This document shows positions 35,269 through 48,030 of a stretch of 64,000 bases of DNA, piece by piece. The position numbers and the translations under genes were made by a program. The notes below the pieces were generated by a model. It was not told where the DNA came from, made no database searches, and saw only the letters and a list, made by a program, of their open reading frames with translations. Origin of the DNA: Halicephalobus mephisto (Eukaryota; Nematoda; Chromadorea; Rhabditida; Panagrolaimidae); assembly GCA_009193035.1 (NCBI GenBank), contig SWDT01000126.1:62001-126000 (forward strand), written 5' to 3'. Within the stretch, counting starts at the first letter, position 1; the number at the start of each line of letters is the position of its first letter.

Positions 35269-38200
35269 TTATTTCTTCTCCGGTTCTGTGTCCTCGACGG
35301 GTTGGAGGGTGTGCCACTGGGCGATGGGTCTCCTGGGGGAGGCGAGCATGTCCATCCAATGACGGAGTTCGGCCCCGGTTCCGTTGCATCCAAGAAGACA
35401 ACGTCCGATGGCGTCGTTAGATCCGAGTTTATCGTAATCCATGACCGTAATCATGAGAGAAACTTTCTGAAACAAATATCAATAAACAAAATTCTCACCA
35501 AAAGTACACAATATATTTTAGAAATTATTTAAAAAAAAATTTTTTTCATCTTGTTAATAAAAGTAAAAAAAAAGTTGTTAATTTTAAAGAGGAAGATTTG
35601 TGACTAAGGATCAAACAATTATGAAATCATAAAATCTCATTAAATCTAGGCAATTAATCGCCTTAGGGCTAGGTTAGTACAAAGATCGGAAACTTTAAAA
35701 ATCTCCAGTGTTTATAACTTTTTTTAAAAATATATCTAAAATATTGAAAATACCAGAAAACAGATCAAAAAATAGTGATGATAGAAAAACATCAATTTCG
35801 CGCGTTTTTTTTTGAATATTTTTTCTCTGCTATTAAAAAACTACTTGATCTTGAGAGATTTCCTACCGCTAAGGATCAAACAATTATGAAAGCATAAAAT
35901 CTTGTTAGATCTAGGCAATTAAACGCCTTAGGGCTAGATCAGTACAAAGATCGGAAACTTTAAAAATCTCCAATGTTCTTAATTTTTTTTAATTTTCGAA
36001 AGTATTCTATTCCAGAAATGCCTTTGATCCTCATTTTCCTACTTTTTAGATCCCCACCTGAATCTGCTCAAACGGCACTTCGAAGCTGAAGCTTTCATTG
36101 TAGTACGGGTTCAAAGTGCACTTCTTGATCGAAGTTTTCTTTTTCTTGAGTCGTTTCCCGTTTTGCATAAGGACGATTTTGACATAAGGATCAGACAATC
36201 CACCGACGTCCATCTTCTTGAGATTCTTCGCTTCAAGAATGACTACAGTAAGCTTTCCAGCAGTCGGAACGTATCTCAGAGAAAAACAAATATCTCCGAG
36301 CGATTTTTCCGCTTCTTTGTCGTCCGGAGGAGGAGCGATGTCCTTCCACTCTTCGACCACCTGGCCGAGGTCGATCTTGCCCAGGGGCAACAGGACTTGT
36401 CCGATCTGGTCGTGTTTCGAAAATCTGTCAAAATCGTAAATCGAAAAAACAAGAGTTTTTGAACCAATTTCGTTAAAGGGAACTTTGAAGACGAACGTTT
36501 CGTTGAAGACCGGATTTAAGGTCTTCCGATGGACTTTCGTTTCTACTTTCTTTTTCTTTTCTGGAAGAAGATAGAGCTTCACATAGGGATCCGAGGTCCC
36601 GGACATGTCCATCCCCGGAAGGTTTTCTGCTTGGATTACTGTCACAGAAAGCTGAAAAAAATAAAAATGAATTTCAACGAACATTTTGAAGATGATAAAA
36701 AAGTCGATTTTGGAGGAAAATCTGCAGTTTTCGTGCAAGTTTTGAAATTTAATTTTAATTTAAATTTCAGAGTTGTGAATTTCGGATTAAATTTGAACCA
36801 AATTTGGATTGATTATAAACTAATTAAAATTCGAAAATTGAAAGACTTAAATTCGAACAAAATTGATCTAATTCGAAAATCTAAAATTTAAAATTTAAAA
36901 ATTCGAAAATTCAATCAGATTGTTTAAATTCAAGCATCTAAAAAATAAAAATTGAAAATTTGAATTAAATTTGAAAAATCAAAAAATTTAATTCAGAAAT
37001 TGAGAAATCCGAACAGGACTGATTTGGTTAAAAAATCAGAAAAATTAATATCGAAAATCAAAGTTTTTGAAAAATCGAGATCCTGTTCGATTTCTGAATT
37101 TCGACTTCTGGATTTCTATTTCTAAATTTCGATTTCAGAATTTCGATTTCAGAATTTCAATTTCTGAATTTCAATTTCTGAATTTCGATTTCTGAATTTC
37201 GATTTTTAAATTTCGATTTCTGAATTTCGATTTCTGAATTTCTATTTCTAAAATTCGATTTTTAAATTTCAATTTCTGAATTTCGACTTCTGAATTTCGA
37301 TTTTAATTTCGGCAAGTGTCCTACCTGTCCTTGTTGAAAATCATAATCGAGTTTGTACTGGATCCTTCCTAGATTGACTTCTTCTTTTTCTTCAGTTTGT
37401 TCTTTTTCATTTTGCTCCATGTTTTCTTCCAAATTTTCCAAATCATTTTGAATTTTCGTTTCCATCGGATTCAGATTCGTGGCATTTTTGCCGAAAAGTC
37501 CCTTGAATCCTTTGCTTTTGTTTTTTTCTCCATGTCTTTTTTTTCCGAAAAGTTTTCTGATCAGCAAGTAGGCGCATCCCAGCACGATGGCCATGCAGAT
37601 GAAGCCGAAGATGACGAAACCCCATTCTGGCACTGAAAATTGAATTAATTTCGAAAATATCGTGGAAATTTATGCAAAAAATGTCAGTAAATATCGTGCC
37701 AGGAACACTAATTAAAAATCTATTTTTAAAAAATGTAAATTTACAGAAAAAAATAAAGTTAGTAAATACCGTACTGGCACTGCTTATCTCAGAAGGTTAC
37801 TATTTGAAAAATACAGTAGCAGTTGATCCCAAAAATTAGGTTCTTAAAATTCGTGTTGGACCATTGAATTAGGAATTATTTCAAAAGATACTGTACAATT
37901 TTAGGTACCAAAAAGTCCCCAAAATTCGTGTTGAACCATTTATTTAAAAAATGTATAAAATTATAAAAATCGCGTCGGGACCATTTAGTTTAGGGATTAT
38001 TTTAAAAAATATTGTGTAATTTTAGGTACCAAAAAGTTCCCAAAGTTCGTATTGAGATCATTTACTTCAAAAATCTATTTTAAAAAATACTATATAAATT
38101 TTTTTAAATTAATAAAATTCTTAATTTTGGCGTCAAGACTTTATTCGTCAAGAACTATTTTTAAACTTATGACATGTTTTTAGAGAAACGTGAAATTTTT

Positions 38201-41200
38201 GAACATTCTGTCAGAACCTTTATTTTCAAAAAACTTTTCTGAAAAACAATGACGTAAATTTTTCCGGATGAAGTTTTTCGAAATCATATTAAACCTAATA
38301 ATTTTAAAAACACAAAAAAAATTAATAAATTTTAAAAAATTGAATTTTTTTGTTTTTTTAAATTAGAATTTTTGTTTTTTTAAATTTGAATTTTGAATTT
38401 TTTTGTTTTTTTAAAAATAAAATTTAAAATTTTCTAATTTTTTTAAAAATAAAAATAAAAATAAATTTTTTTAAAAACAAAAAAAATTAAATTCTTTTTT
38501 TAAATTCGGTTTTAATTTATATTTACTTTTATAAAATTTTAATTTTAATTTTTTTTTGAAAAAAAAAGTTTAATTTTAGTTCCCGATCAAATAAAAAACG
38601 TTTTTTCTTTCATTTTTGAAATTTATACTTTTTTGCAAAAAAATTATTTTTGCATTTTTTTACAATTTTACTTTTTAAAAAAATAATAAATAAAATTGAA
38701 AAAAAAAATAAACTTACTTCCAGTTTTTTTCATGACTTTTTCCTTGATACGGTCCTTGACCTCGAAGGCTTGGTTGGCCAAAAATTCGCTCACTGATTCT
38801 TTTCTAAAAAAATAATTTAAAATAAAAGTAAAAATAATTCAAAAAGTATATTTTTTAAAGATTTTTAAAGTAAAAATTAAGGTTTTTGAATTTTTTAAAA
38901 ACTTATTGAAATTCCCAGTTTTAAAATTACAAAAAAATTTTAGAAGATTCCAGAATTTCAGAGAAAGTTTGAAAAGATTCTAATATTTTATAGAAGATTT
39001 GAAAAAATTCCAAGATTTCATATAATGTTTCGGAATATTCCAGGATTTCATAGAAGGTTTTAGAACATTCTAATATTTTATAGAAAGTTTGAAAAGATTC
39101 TAGTATTTTATAGAAGGTTTTAGAACATTCTGAGATTTGATAGAAAATTCCAGAACATCCCAGTATTTTATGAAAGATTTGAGAATATTCCAGTATTTCA
39201 TATAATGTTTCAGAATATTCCAAGATTTCAGAGAATGTTTTAGAACATTCTGAGATTTGATAGAAGATTTCAGAAGATTCTAGTATTTTATTAAAGATTT
39301 GAAAAAATTTCAAGATTTCAGAGAAGGTTTCAGAATACCCCAGTATTTTATGAAAGATTTGAGAATATTCCAGTATTTCATATAATGTTTCAGAATATTC
39401 CAGGATTTCACAAAGTGTTCTAAAGCTTTCAAGATGCCATAGAAGCTTCTCAAAACCTCTACATGTTCGTAAAAGTTTCTAGTCTTCCAAAAATTCATAG
39501 AAGCTTCTGGAATATTCCAGAATCTCATAGAACTTGAAATTCTTGGAACTTTTCAGAATCCAATGAATTCTAAAATCCTCAATATTGCAAGAAAATTCCG
39601 AAAATCCGCGTTGGAACAATATCCCGAGAATAGTCATTTCCTATTTTTTATAAAATACATTTGTACTATTTCTCCATTTTTGGATAACATTGTCTGGACA
39701 ACTTGACGAAATAGAACCTTTCAATTAAACTGTCAGAACTACTCAAGAACCCCAGATGAAATGAATTAGTTTTTTTTTACACAAAAATAGGTACATGGTG
39801 TATGATGTAGGAGTACATTAAACAGTTCTGATATATCTGATATTACATTTAATATGCCGATACATTAAGTATGATATTGGTGCATTGTATATAATGTACA
39901 ATACATTAAAACGGTTCTGATGTATTAGATATATTATATTTAGTGCATCGATACAGTAGGTATGATATCAACGTGCTATATTCAATGTATAGATGTATTA
40001 AGAAGATCATCGTGTATTAGGTTTATTACATTCAATATATCGATACATTAGAACTATTTATTGTGTGCATTCTTAGATATATATCTTATTACAGTATCAG
40101 AGACAGATCTTAATGTATACAAAAAATGTACAAGGTATATACTATACGCATAATTGAAAAGAATCCTGATGTATTTGATATATTGCATTCAATGTGTAGT
40201 TACATTGGAACTATTCATTGTGTGCATTCTTAGATGTATATCTTATTACAGTGTCAGAGACAGATCTCAATATACACGCAAAAAATGTACATGGTATATA
40301 CTATACGCATACGTGGAAAGGATCCTCGTGTATTAGATTTATTACATTCAATATATCGATACATTGGAACTATTTATTGTGTGTATTCTTAGATGTATAT
40401 CTTACTACAGTGTCAGAGATAGATCTCAATATACACATAAAAACGATATATGGTATATACTATACACATGGAAAACATCCTCATGTATCGGATAGGTTAT
40501 ATTCAATGTATAATTACATTAGATATGATATAATTGCATTGTATTTGATGTATCTGATATACTAGAGCCCTTTTAATGTACCCTTTTTGGTGCGTAGGAA
40601 TGGTCTAGCTTACGTAAATATTTATTTACTTTTTTAAGAATTATTTCCTTCATTTAGGAACCAAGAATTCCCACAAAATAGGAGAATTTAAAAAATAAAA
40701 AATGAATCATTTTTTGAAGATGAATTTTCATAATTTTTAAAAGTGATAAAAAAATTGAACATTTTTAACATCGAAAAAAGTCAATTTTAGTTTTTATAAA
40801 AATATTTAAAAATATTTAAAAATGAATTTTTTTATTTTTTGTAAAAAATTTAAAAATATTTAAAATTAAATAAAAATTAATAAAATTATTGTTCGTGTCA
40901 GGACCAAAGTTAAACATAATTAATTTTAAATTTACTTTTTTAAATATTTTTTAAAATAAAAGTTGAATTTTTGTAAGATACTGTATGTAAAATAATCAAA
41001 AAAAATTTAAAATTGATTAAAAAATGACGTCATCGGTCGCGTCAGGACCAAAATTGAAAAGAATACAATTTATTTGAAAAATATTATTTTAAATAACTTT
41101 TTTAAAATAAAAGTTTTATTTTTTTTCAATTTAAAAAAGTTAAAAAAAATCAAAAATAATAATTTAAAAAAAATAAAATTTTAATTTATTTAAAAATTGA

Positions 41201-42685
41201 AATTTAAATTTTTTTAGAATTATTTTAAAGTTATTTTTTAAAATAAAATCTTTGTTTTTTTGAATTTAAAAAAATTAAAAAATTAAATTTTTTTCAAAAT
41301 CGAAATTTAAAATTTTTTATTATTTTAAAATTATTTTTTTTGAATTTAAAAAAATTAAATTTTTTTTCAAAACCGAAATTTAAAATTTTTAAAATTATTT
41401 TTTTTCAAAAATCGAAATTTAAATTTTTTTATTATTTTAAAATTATTTTTTTATAAAATTAAAAATCCCCAGGCTCAGTAAAAATGTAAATCAAGCTCAA
41501 AATATAAAGACAAAAAATGACATTTTCATCAATATCTTTATTTTTAACTTTTTCTAACATGGCCAAAAAGCGACGAAATAATTTCAGAAAAAAAAATGCA
41601 TTTTTCTTCGCCTCATTGATATTCGATTTTTCCGAGTTTCCTAGAAGGCTCGGAAACGTACATAACGTTCTCACGGTTAACAAAAAGAAATTTAAAAATC
41701 AATTTTAAAGTGGATTTCTAGGCCTTAAAACACTTAATATCCTTGGAAATCTTTGACCCCATTCCGCAAGACTGGGATTTTTCCATTTTAGGATTGATTT
41801 TTATAGTAATTAAAAATTTAAAAATCAATTTGACCTTAAGGAAGTAAATGCCCTCAGGGAATAACTATATTACAGTAGTTTTCCCTTTTTTAGATTGATT
41901 TTTATAGTAATTAAAATTAAAAAAAAATAATTTAAAAATCAATTTGACCTTAAAGAAGTAAATTCCCTCAGGGAATAACTATATTACAGTAGTTTTTTCC
42001 ATTTTAGGATTGATTTTTATAGTAATTGAAAATTTAAAAAAAATTATTTAAAAATAAAAATTTAAAAATCAATTTGACCTTAAGGAATTAACATGCCCTC
42101 AGGGAATAACTATATTACAGTAACTTTTCCCTTTTTAAGATTGATTTTTATAATAATTAAAATTAAAAAAAAATTATTTAAAAGTAATAATTTAAAAATC
42201 AATTTGACCTTAAGGAAGTAAATGCCCTCAGGGAATAACTATATTACAGTAGTTTTCCGTTTTTAGACCAATATTTTCGGTCTTTGAAATAACTTAAAAT
42301 GATGAGAAATACAAACCTAAACATTACACAATACTTGTTTCCTTGGGGCATTTACTCCTTATTTTGTAAGATTAGTTCAATTTTTAAAAATAATTTTAAT
42401 AAAAAAATTAAAAATAAATTTAATAAAAAAATTAAAAATAATTTTAATAAAAAAATTAAAAATAAATTTGGTTTCAAGAGGATAGATGCCCTCAGGGAGT
42501 AAGTATTTTTAGAAGAAACTTTTTATTTTTTATTTTATTTGGAAAATATGAAACATACGATTGAACGGGGTCAGTGGGGGCCGGGGGCGGGGGCGGCGGA
42601 ACGGAACTCGAAGGTTCCATCGGCATCTCTTCTGGAACTTCTTCTTCTTCGCCAAAGGTGTCATCATGAATCTTCGGCATTATGG
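35269..42685 (-). CDS. snt-1: Synaptotagmin-1 / SNT-1 orthologue, complete, five coding exons
   Basis: Calcium sensor for synaptic vesicle fusion. Coding exons in transcript order: 42680-42559, 38803-38718, 37632-37325, 36651-36058, 35466-35269. They total 1308 nt (435 residues plus TAA at 35271-35269) with introns in phases 2, 1, 0 and 0. Residues 1-41 are acidic and proline-rich (a run of six P). Residues 74-94 form one membrane segment, followed by a basic [14 protein letters not shown] stretch, then an acidic linker. C2A keeps D187, D193, D245, D247 and D253; C2B keeps D320, D326, D380, D382 and D388; the polybasic strand is K341-K344. The C2B end [18 protein letters not shown] and the WHTL motif match nematode SNT-1 as I remember it. 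Length is near the family norm of about 420-440. The start was chosen as the first ATG, 5 nt after an acceptor. C. elegans has alternative C2B exons; only one last exon was found here. Upstream non-coding exons are not resolved. Confidence 0.96.
35608..35976. repeat. 107-bp direct duplication inside the last snt-1 intron
   Basis: 35608-35714 and 35870-35976 are near-identical, sharing AAGGATCAAACAATTATGAA, CGCCTTAGGGCTAG and GTACAAAGATCGGAAACTTT. Neither is open as an alternative C2B exon. Confidence 0.8.
37085..37312. repeat. 14-bp microsatellite-like array in an snt-1 intron
   Basis: About sixteen copies of TGAATTTCGATTTC with small variants, ending 13 nt from the exon 3 donor. The intron is 36652-37324. 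Confidence 0.8.
38925..39540. repeat. 30-bp tandem array in snt-1 intron 1
   Basis: About twenty units such as CAGAATATTCCAAGATTTCA plus GAGAATGTTT. The multiple-of-three length keeps a minus-strand frame open ([10 protein letters not shown] repeats), which I reject as coding because it is intronic. Confidence 0.8.
39780..40590. repeat. TACATT/GTATAT-rich tandem repeat in snt-1 intron 1
   Basis: Units of about 165 bp carry GTGTCAGAGACAGATCTCAA, ACATGGTATATACTATACGC and ATTCAATATATCGATACATT. An inverted relative is at 62820-63110. Confidence 0.75.
41730..42500. repeat. Tandem array, about 116-134-bp unit, in snt-1 intron 1
   Basis: ATCAATTTGACCTTAAGGAA, TGCCCTCAGGGAATAACTAT and ATTACAGTAGTTTTCC recur at about 41830, 41945, 42070 and 42200. 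A diverged copy ends next to exon 1 (ATGCCCTCAGGGAGTAAGTA at about 42486). Confidence 0.8.
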
Positions 42686-42690
42686 CTAAA
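42681..42690 (-). promoter_or_regulatory. Splice acceptor immediately upstream of the snt-1 start codon
   Basis: On the minus strand a TTTTATTTTAG acceptor ends at 42686. It is followed by only CCATA and then the ATG at 42680. Such a minimal leader fits either SL trans-splicing, common in nematodes, or a 5' UTR intron joined to an unseen upstream exon. The sequence alone cannot separate these. Confidence 0.6.
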
Positions 42691-42779
42691 ATAAAAAAAA
42701 ATAAAAATAATTTTAAAAATAAAAAAATAATTTTAAAAATAAAAAAAATAAGAAATAAATTACAATAAAAACCATAAAA

Positions 42780-43830
42780 TTAAAAAAAAACGGAAATGGA
42801 AGGTTGTTACGAAATTGTCTCGACGCGAATTTCCGGACTTTTCTGGGAACATTAAGAACTAGAATTTTCAGATTCTAAGTGTGCAATTTTCTTTTCAATT
42901 TTGGTGAGATTTAGAAATTTGCATAAAATTTTGAAAAATTTCAGAAGTTTCAAAAATACATTTAAAAAAATTATAAAATTATAAAATTTATAAAATTTCA
43001 AAATTTATAAAATTCTAAAATTTATATAAAATTATAAAACTTATATAAAATTATAAAATTCTAAAATTTATATGAAATTTCAAAATTTATACAATCTCTT
43101 AACTGGATTTTAGAAAACTTCAAAAATTTGCATAAAATTTTTAAAAATTTCAAAACTTTCGAAAATACAGTAGAAAGTCAAAGAATTTCTTTAATTAAAT
43201 TTTAGAAAAATTTTAAAATTTACATAGAATTCCGGAAATTTCAAAATTTTCTACTGGATTCTAGAAATATTTTAGGGGATTTTCCAAGATTCTAAAAACT
43301 TCAATAAGCTTCTAAAAAATTTCAAAAATTTTATAATTTCAAAAATTTTATAATTTTAAAAATTTTATAATTTTATAATTTTAAAAATTTTATAATAATC
43401 TTGAAGGTCAGAAATCCTCTTTCATTGGATTCTGGCGGGCTTCCAAAAATTCCTACAAAATTCTAAAAGTCTCCCAAAGATTTCATAATTGTTTACTATT
43501 ACCTACTAAATTCTATAATCTTTTATGAAATTAAAAAATCCAAAAATTTCTACAGTATTCTTCGAAATTTAAAAAATAAAATAAAATTTAAAATAAAAAA
43601 AATTTTAAAAAAAGTAAAAAAAATAAGAATTTTAATTTTCAAAAAAAAAGTAAAAAAATAAAAATTTTAATTTTCAAAAAAAAAGTAAAAAAAATAAGAA
43701 TTTTAATTTTCAAAAATAAAAAAAAAATTTTAATTTTCAAAAAATAAAAAAATTAAGAAATTTGAAATTAGAAAATAACTTTGTAGTTCGTTAATTCTTA
43801 AATTTAGGATTCTTAATTTAATTTTTATGG
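42780..43830. other. A/T-rich region upstream of snt-1 exon 1
   Basis: Simple repeats of AAATTTATAAAATT and AGTAAAAAAAATAAGAATTT. No exon or promoter motif could be defended. Confidence 0.5.
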
Positions 43831-43879
43831 AAAATAAAAAGTTTTATCGGAGAAAATCTGGAAAAACGATTGCCGAAGA

Positions 43880-44170
43880 AAAATAAAAAACGTCCAAAGC
43901 AAGTTTGAATCCGAAATCGAAGAAAGCAGCTGAAAAAGGCAACCCGTCAATATTTTTGTCCGACCCGGCTTTCCACTTCTCATTTTTTTACTTTTGCCCG
44001 CGGGGCCCGGCAGTGGTCTGTCCGTCAGAAGCCGTGTCTGGATGGCATCTGTAGTCATAGAAGCAGAGACCAAGGGAATCCCATTTGCTTATCGTCTTTT
44101 AAGTCAAAAAAGACGTTACTCAAGAAAAACTGTTTTTTTCCGAAATGGCAATCGACGCATCTGGAGAAAC
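43880..44170. promoter_or_regulatory. GC-rich island 1.2-1.5 kb upstream of snt-1 start, candidate promoter or 5' exon
   Basis: The peak TTGCCCGCGGGGCCCGGCAG is the GC-richest point between the two gene areas. Open frames on both strands lack any recognised product. Position and composition fit a promoter-proximal region or non-coding first exon of snt-1. This is inference only. Confidence 0.3.
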
Positions 44171-44259
44171 ACGTAAAATTCGTTCAATAATAAAATTCTG
44201 AAAATTAAAAATAGACATTATTATAGAATCGTCTGGACTTAAATTTCAAGATAAAAAAC

Positions 44260-44700
44260 TTTAAAGTTTAAAATTTCCAAAACTAAAAAGTTTAAAATTT
44301 TTGAAAATCTTTAAAAATTTCAGAAATTTCTAAAAACTTTATGAACTTTCGAAAAATTCTGAAAGCTTTCATGAGTTGCTGAGAGATTCTAGGAGATTTA
44401 TTAATACTTCAGAAGCTTCTAAAAACTTCTAGAAGATTTTAAAAAATTCTAAAAACTTTATTGATATTCATGAAGATTCTGAAAATTTCTAGATTTCAAG
44501 AACTTCCAGAAACTTCTGAAAACTTTTACAAAATCTCAGAAATTTTAGAAGCTTTAATGGGTTGCTGAGAGATTCTAGAATCTTCATTAATATTCCCGAA
44601 GCTTTTAAAAACTTTACAAAATTTCGAAATATTCTAAAAATTTTAAATTCTCAAAACTTCCCAGAAAGTTCTAATTTTAAAAAACATTCTTAAAAAATTC
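44260..44700. repeat. Degenerate TTCTAGAAG/CTTCTAAAAACTT repeats
   Basis: Units such as AGAAGCTTCTAAAAACTTCT and GAGAGATTCTAGGAG recur and contain inverted GAA/TTC triplets, like array B at 11.5 kb. Confidence 0.55.
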
Positions 44701-45139
44701 TAAAATTGCACGACTTACTCACCAAAACACCCATCAATGAATATTAAAAATACCAATTTTAGAAATGAAGGAAGATCAATTACAGTCCGAATATCGCATT
44801 AGTCATTATTCTAATCGGCTATGAAACTTAACTATTTCTTAATTTCCAAAAAATGACGAAAATAAATTTATTCAAAAATTCTTTAATTTTTAAAACGCAA
44901 TTTATAAACGAAAAAGACCAAAATTACGCCTACTCATTTTTTCCGAAAAAATTGTTTTTCTTTTTATTAAAATTTGAACTTAAATTTCGAAGTCAAAATT
45001 CGGATTTTTTGTGTTGGGATAAATTTTATGGATTTTTTTTATTTAAAAATTTGCTTTCTGTCTTACGTAAATTGATAGTTAGAACCTGATATCTGGATAT
45101 TCTGAGTCCAAACATGACTCATGAGTTGTGTTTTTGCAC

Positions 45140-45800
45140 GAAAAGCCCGACTTCAAACCTTGAATTCCGATTTTGATAAAACACAAAACAATACTTTGTT
45201 TTATTAAAATTGGAATTCAAAATTTGAAGTCGAAATTTGCACTTTTATGTTAAAAAACATCTATAGTTTTTTATATTTTAAAAATTTATCTAAATTAATA
45301 GTTGGAAATTAAACATATATTTATAATTCAAAAATGACTCATAAGTTACGTCTTAAGACGAAAAATTAGAATTTCGACTTCAAACCTTGAATTCCAACTT
45401 TGATAAAACAAAAAACAGTACTTTGTTTTATTAAAGTTGGAATTCAAAATTTGAAGTCGAAATTTGCACTTTTATGTTAAAAAACATCTATAACTTTTTT
45501 TAAAAATTTATCTAAATTAATAGTTGGAAATTAAACATATTTTTCTAATTCAAACAAGACTCATAAGTTGCGTCTTAAGACGAAAAATTAGAATTTCGAC
45601 TTCAAACCTTGAGTTCCAACTTTGATAAAACAAAAAACAGTACTTTGTTTTATTAAAGTTGGGACTCAAATTTTTAAAATATAAAAAGTTATAGATGTTG
45701 TTTAACACAAAAGTGCAAATTTCGACTTCAAGTTTTATCTAAATTAATAGTTGGAAATTAAACATATCTTTCTAATTCAAACATGACTCATAAGTTGCGT
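45140..45800. repeat. Three tandem foldback units, about 225-bp period
   Basis: Each unit has arms reading TTGAATTCCAACTTTGATAA and TTATTAAAGTTGGAATTCAA around AACAGTACTTTG. Left arms start near 45159, 45387 and 45609. Arms are about 40 bp including CGACTTCAA / TTGAAGTCG. Confidence 0.8.
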
Positions 45801-46329
45801 CTTAATACAGAAAATCCAAATCCTTGAACTTTGACTTTCAACATTGATAATATGAACTTTACATTTTTTGTAATAAAATATAGTTTTTCAACTTTTTCTA
45901 TTTCAAAACTTTTTACATCATTTAAATTTTCTCAATCTAGATTTCACTTATGTGTTTTTTAACAAAAAATCCAAACTTCGATTTTGAACTTTTACTATTG
46001 ACTTTTATAATACAAAACAAAAATTTTCCATTTTAAAACATAATTCATAAATCAAATCGAAATCGAAAAAGTTAAATAAGATACAGTTTTTTGAAATATA
46101 AAACTTTTTTTAATATAAAAATTTAAATTTCAAATTTTTACTATTGACTTTTATAATACAAAACAAAAATTTTCCATTTTAAAACATAATTCATAAATCA
46201 AATCGAAATTGAAAAAGTTAAATAAGATATAGTTTTTTGAAATATGAAATTTTTTTAATATAAAAATTTATAAAACTAAAAAATAAAATTTATAAAAATT
46301 AGAAAATAAAATTTTAAAAATTCAGACTT

Positions 46330-47110
46330 GCAGAAGATGAGTGGGGTCTTAAAGGAAACAAAGCTGATCAAATCAGGAAATAAATGTCTCAAAAGGAAAA
46401 AACTTGTTAAAACAGAGTCTTAAAGAACACACGTGACGAAATCAGAGGATAAACATGTCTGGAAAGGAAAGTCTGTAATCAAATCAGGAAATGAATGAGT
46501 TTCGAAAAAAATTAATTATATCAAAAATGAATTTCGAAGAAGATATTTTTCGAAATTAAAATAAATTTCGAGAAACTTTTTTGTTAAATCAAAAAATGAA
46601 TTTCGAAAGAAAAATTAATTATATCAAAAATAAGTTTCGAAAAAGATATTTTTCGAAATTAAAATAAATCTCGAGAAACTTTTTTGTTAAATCAAAAAAT
46701 GAGTTTCGAAAAAAATTAATTACATCAAAAATGAGTTTCAAAAAAAAATTTTCGAAATTAAAATAAATTTTGAAAAAACTTTTTTGTTGAAGAAATAAAT
46801 GTCTCAAAAATAAACCTTTCTATGATATCAAAAAATGTATAGCTCTCGAAAAGAAAAATTTTCAAAACCTGAATAAATTTCGAGAAATTTTTTTGTTAAA
46901 TCAAAAAATTAATTTCGAAAAAAAAATTAATTATATTAAAAAAAATTTTCAAAATCTGAATAAATTTCGAGAAATTTTTTTGTTAAATCATAAAATAACT
47001 CTCGAAAAGAAATCTAAAGCAAAAAATGAATAAGCTAGAAAAATAATTATATTAAAAATGAATTTCAAAAAAAAATTTTCGAAATTAGAATAAGTTCAGA
47101 AAAACGAAAA
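46330..47110. repeat. Degenerate array of ATGAATTTCGAAAAAAATTA units
   Basis: Alternating TTAAATCAAAAAATGAATTT and AATAAATTTCGAGAAACTTT, about 110-bp period, several copies. No gene seen. Confidence 0.6.
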
Positions 47111-47224
47111 TTCCAACCATTTCAAAAATTTGGTTTTCAATGGAAGATTTTTTTAAATTAAAAAACATTTCTCAAACAAATTATGTTAAATAAAAAACTA
47201 TTTTTAGACAATTTGCTGAGTAAT

Positions 47225-48030
47225 TAGGTCTAATCAACATTAGTATTTTTTTTTCTAGTTGATTGGAATATTGTGAATTGTGTTTGTAAGGATAGTAATC
47301 GGAAGTACAATCATAATTTTTACTAGAAGGATAAGATACAGATAATAGTTATTAAAAATACTCCCACACAAGAAGACCGAGAATCTCATTCAAGTCCCTA
47401 CAGTATCCCACACTTCTTGATATTCAGGTTATCTCTTCGGGTCCTCACTAGTTTAGTTTCTGTCTTAATATCTGCATAACAAGTTTCAACTTACAAAATA
47501 ACTAAGAATTTCACTCATTCCCTACAGTATCCCACGTTCCTTGATGTTCAGGTTACCATTTCAGGTCCTCTTTTTCTAATATACTTTTTAACCCAACAGT
47601 AATCTAATAATATAAAGAATTCTATTGATTGAAAACCAACTGTTAAGATAAAAAAGTATATTAACAATCTTCACTAGAACATTAAAGATACGATTTATAT
47701 AAGCCTCCTTAACACAAGACAATTAAGAATTTCACTTATGTCCTACAGTATCGCACATTCCTGATATTCAGATTACCATTTCAGGTCCTCTCTTTCTAGT
47801 TAAGTTTTTTGTTTTAGTAGGAATCTAATAACAAACTTAATTACATTAATTGAAAACCAACTGTTAAGATAAAAAAAAGTATTTTAACAATCTTCACTAA
47901 AACACTAAGGATACGATTTATATAAAATTCCTCAACACAAGACAATTAAGAATCTCATTCATACCCTACAGTATCCTACATTCTCTGATATTCAGGTTAT
48001 CTCTCCAGGTCCTTTCTTTCTAGTTTAGTT
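47225..48030. repeat. Dispersed repeat, copy 2
   Basis: From about 47390 this copy matches the 27180-27600 core closely, including GATATTCAGGTTATCTCTTC and the spacer AACCCAACAGTAATCTAATA. It has an extra cassette near 47950-48020. Upstream similarity to the 26940-27010 region is weaker. Confidence 0.75.

Noticed and set aside
36163..36891. Plus-strand frames across the synaptotagmin C2 exon
   Set aside because: Antisense shadows of the conserved C2A/C2B coding exon.
38927..39528. Minus-strand frames resembling a coiled coil ([13 protein letters not shown])
   Set aside because: A 30-bp tandem repeat lying inside snt-1 intron 1, with no splice junction needed or available.
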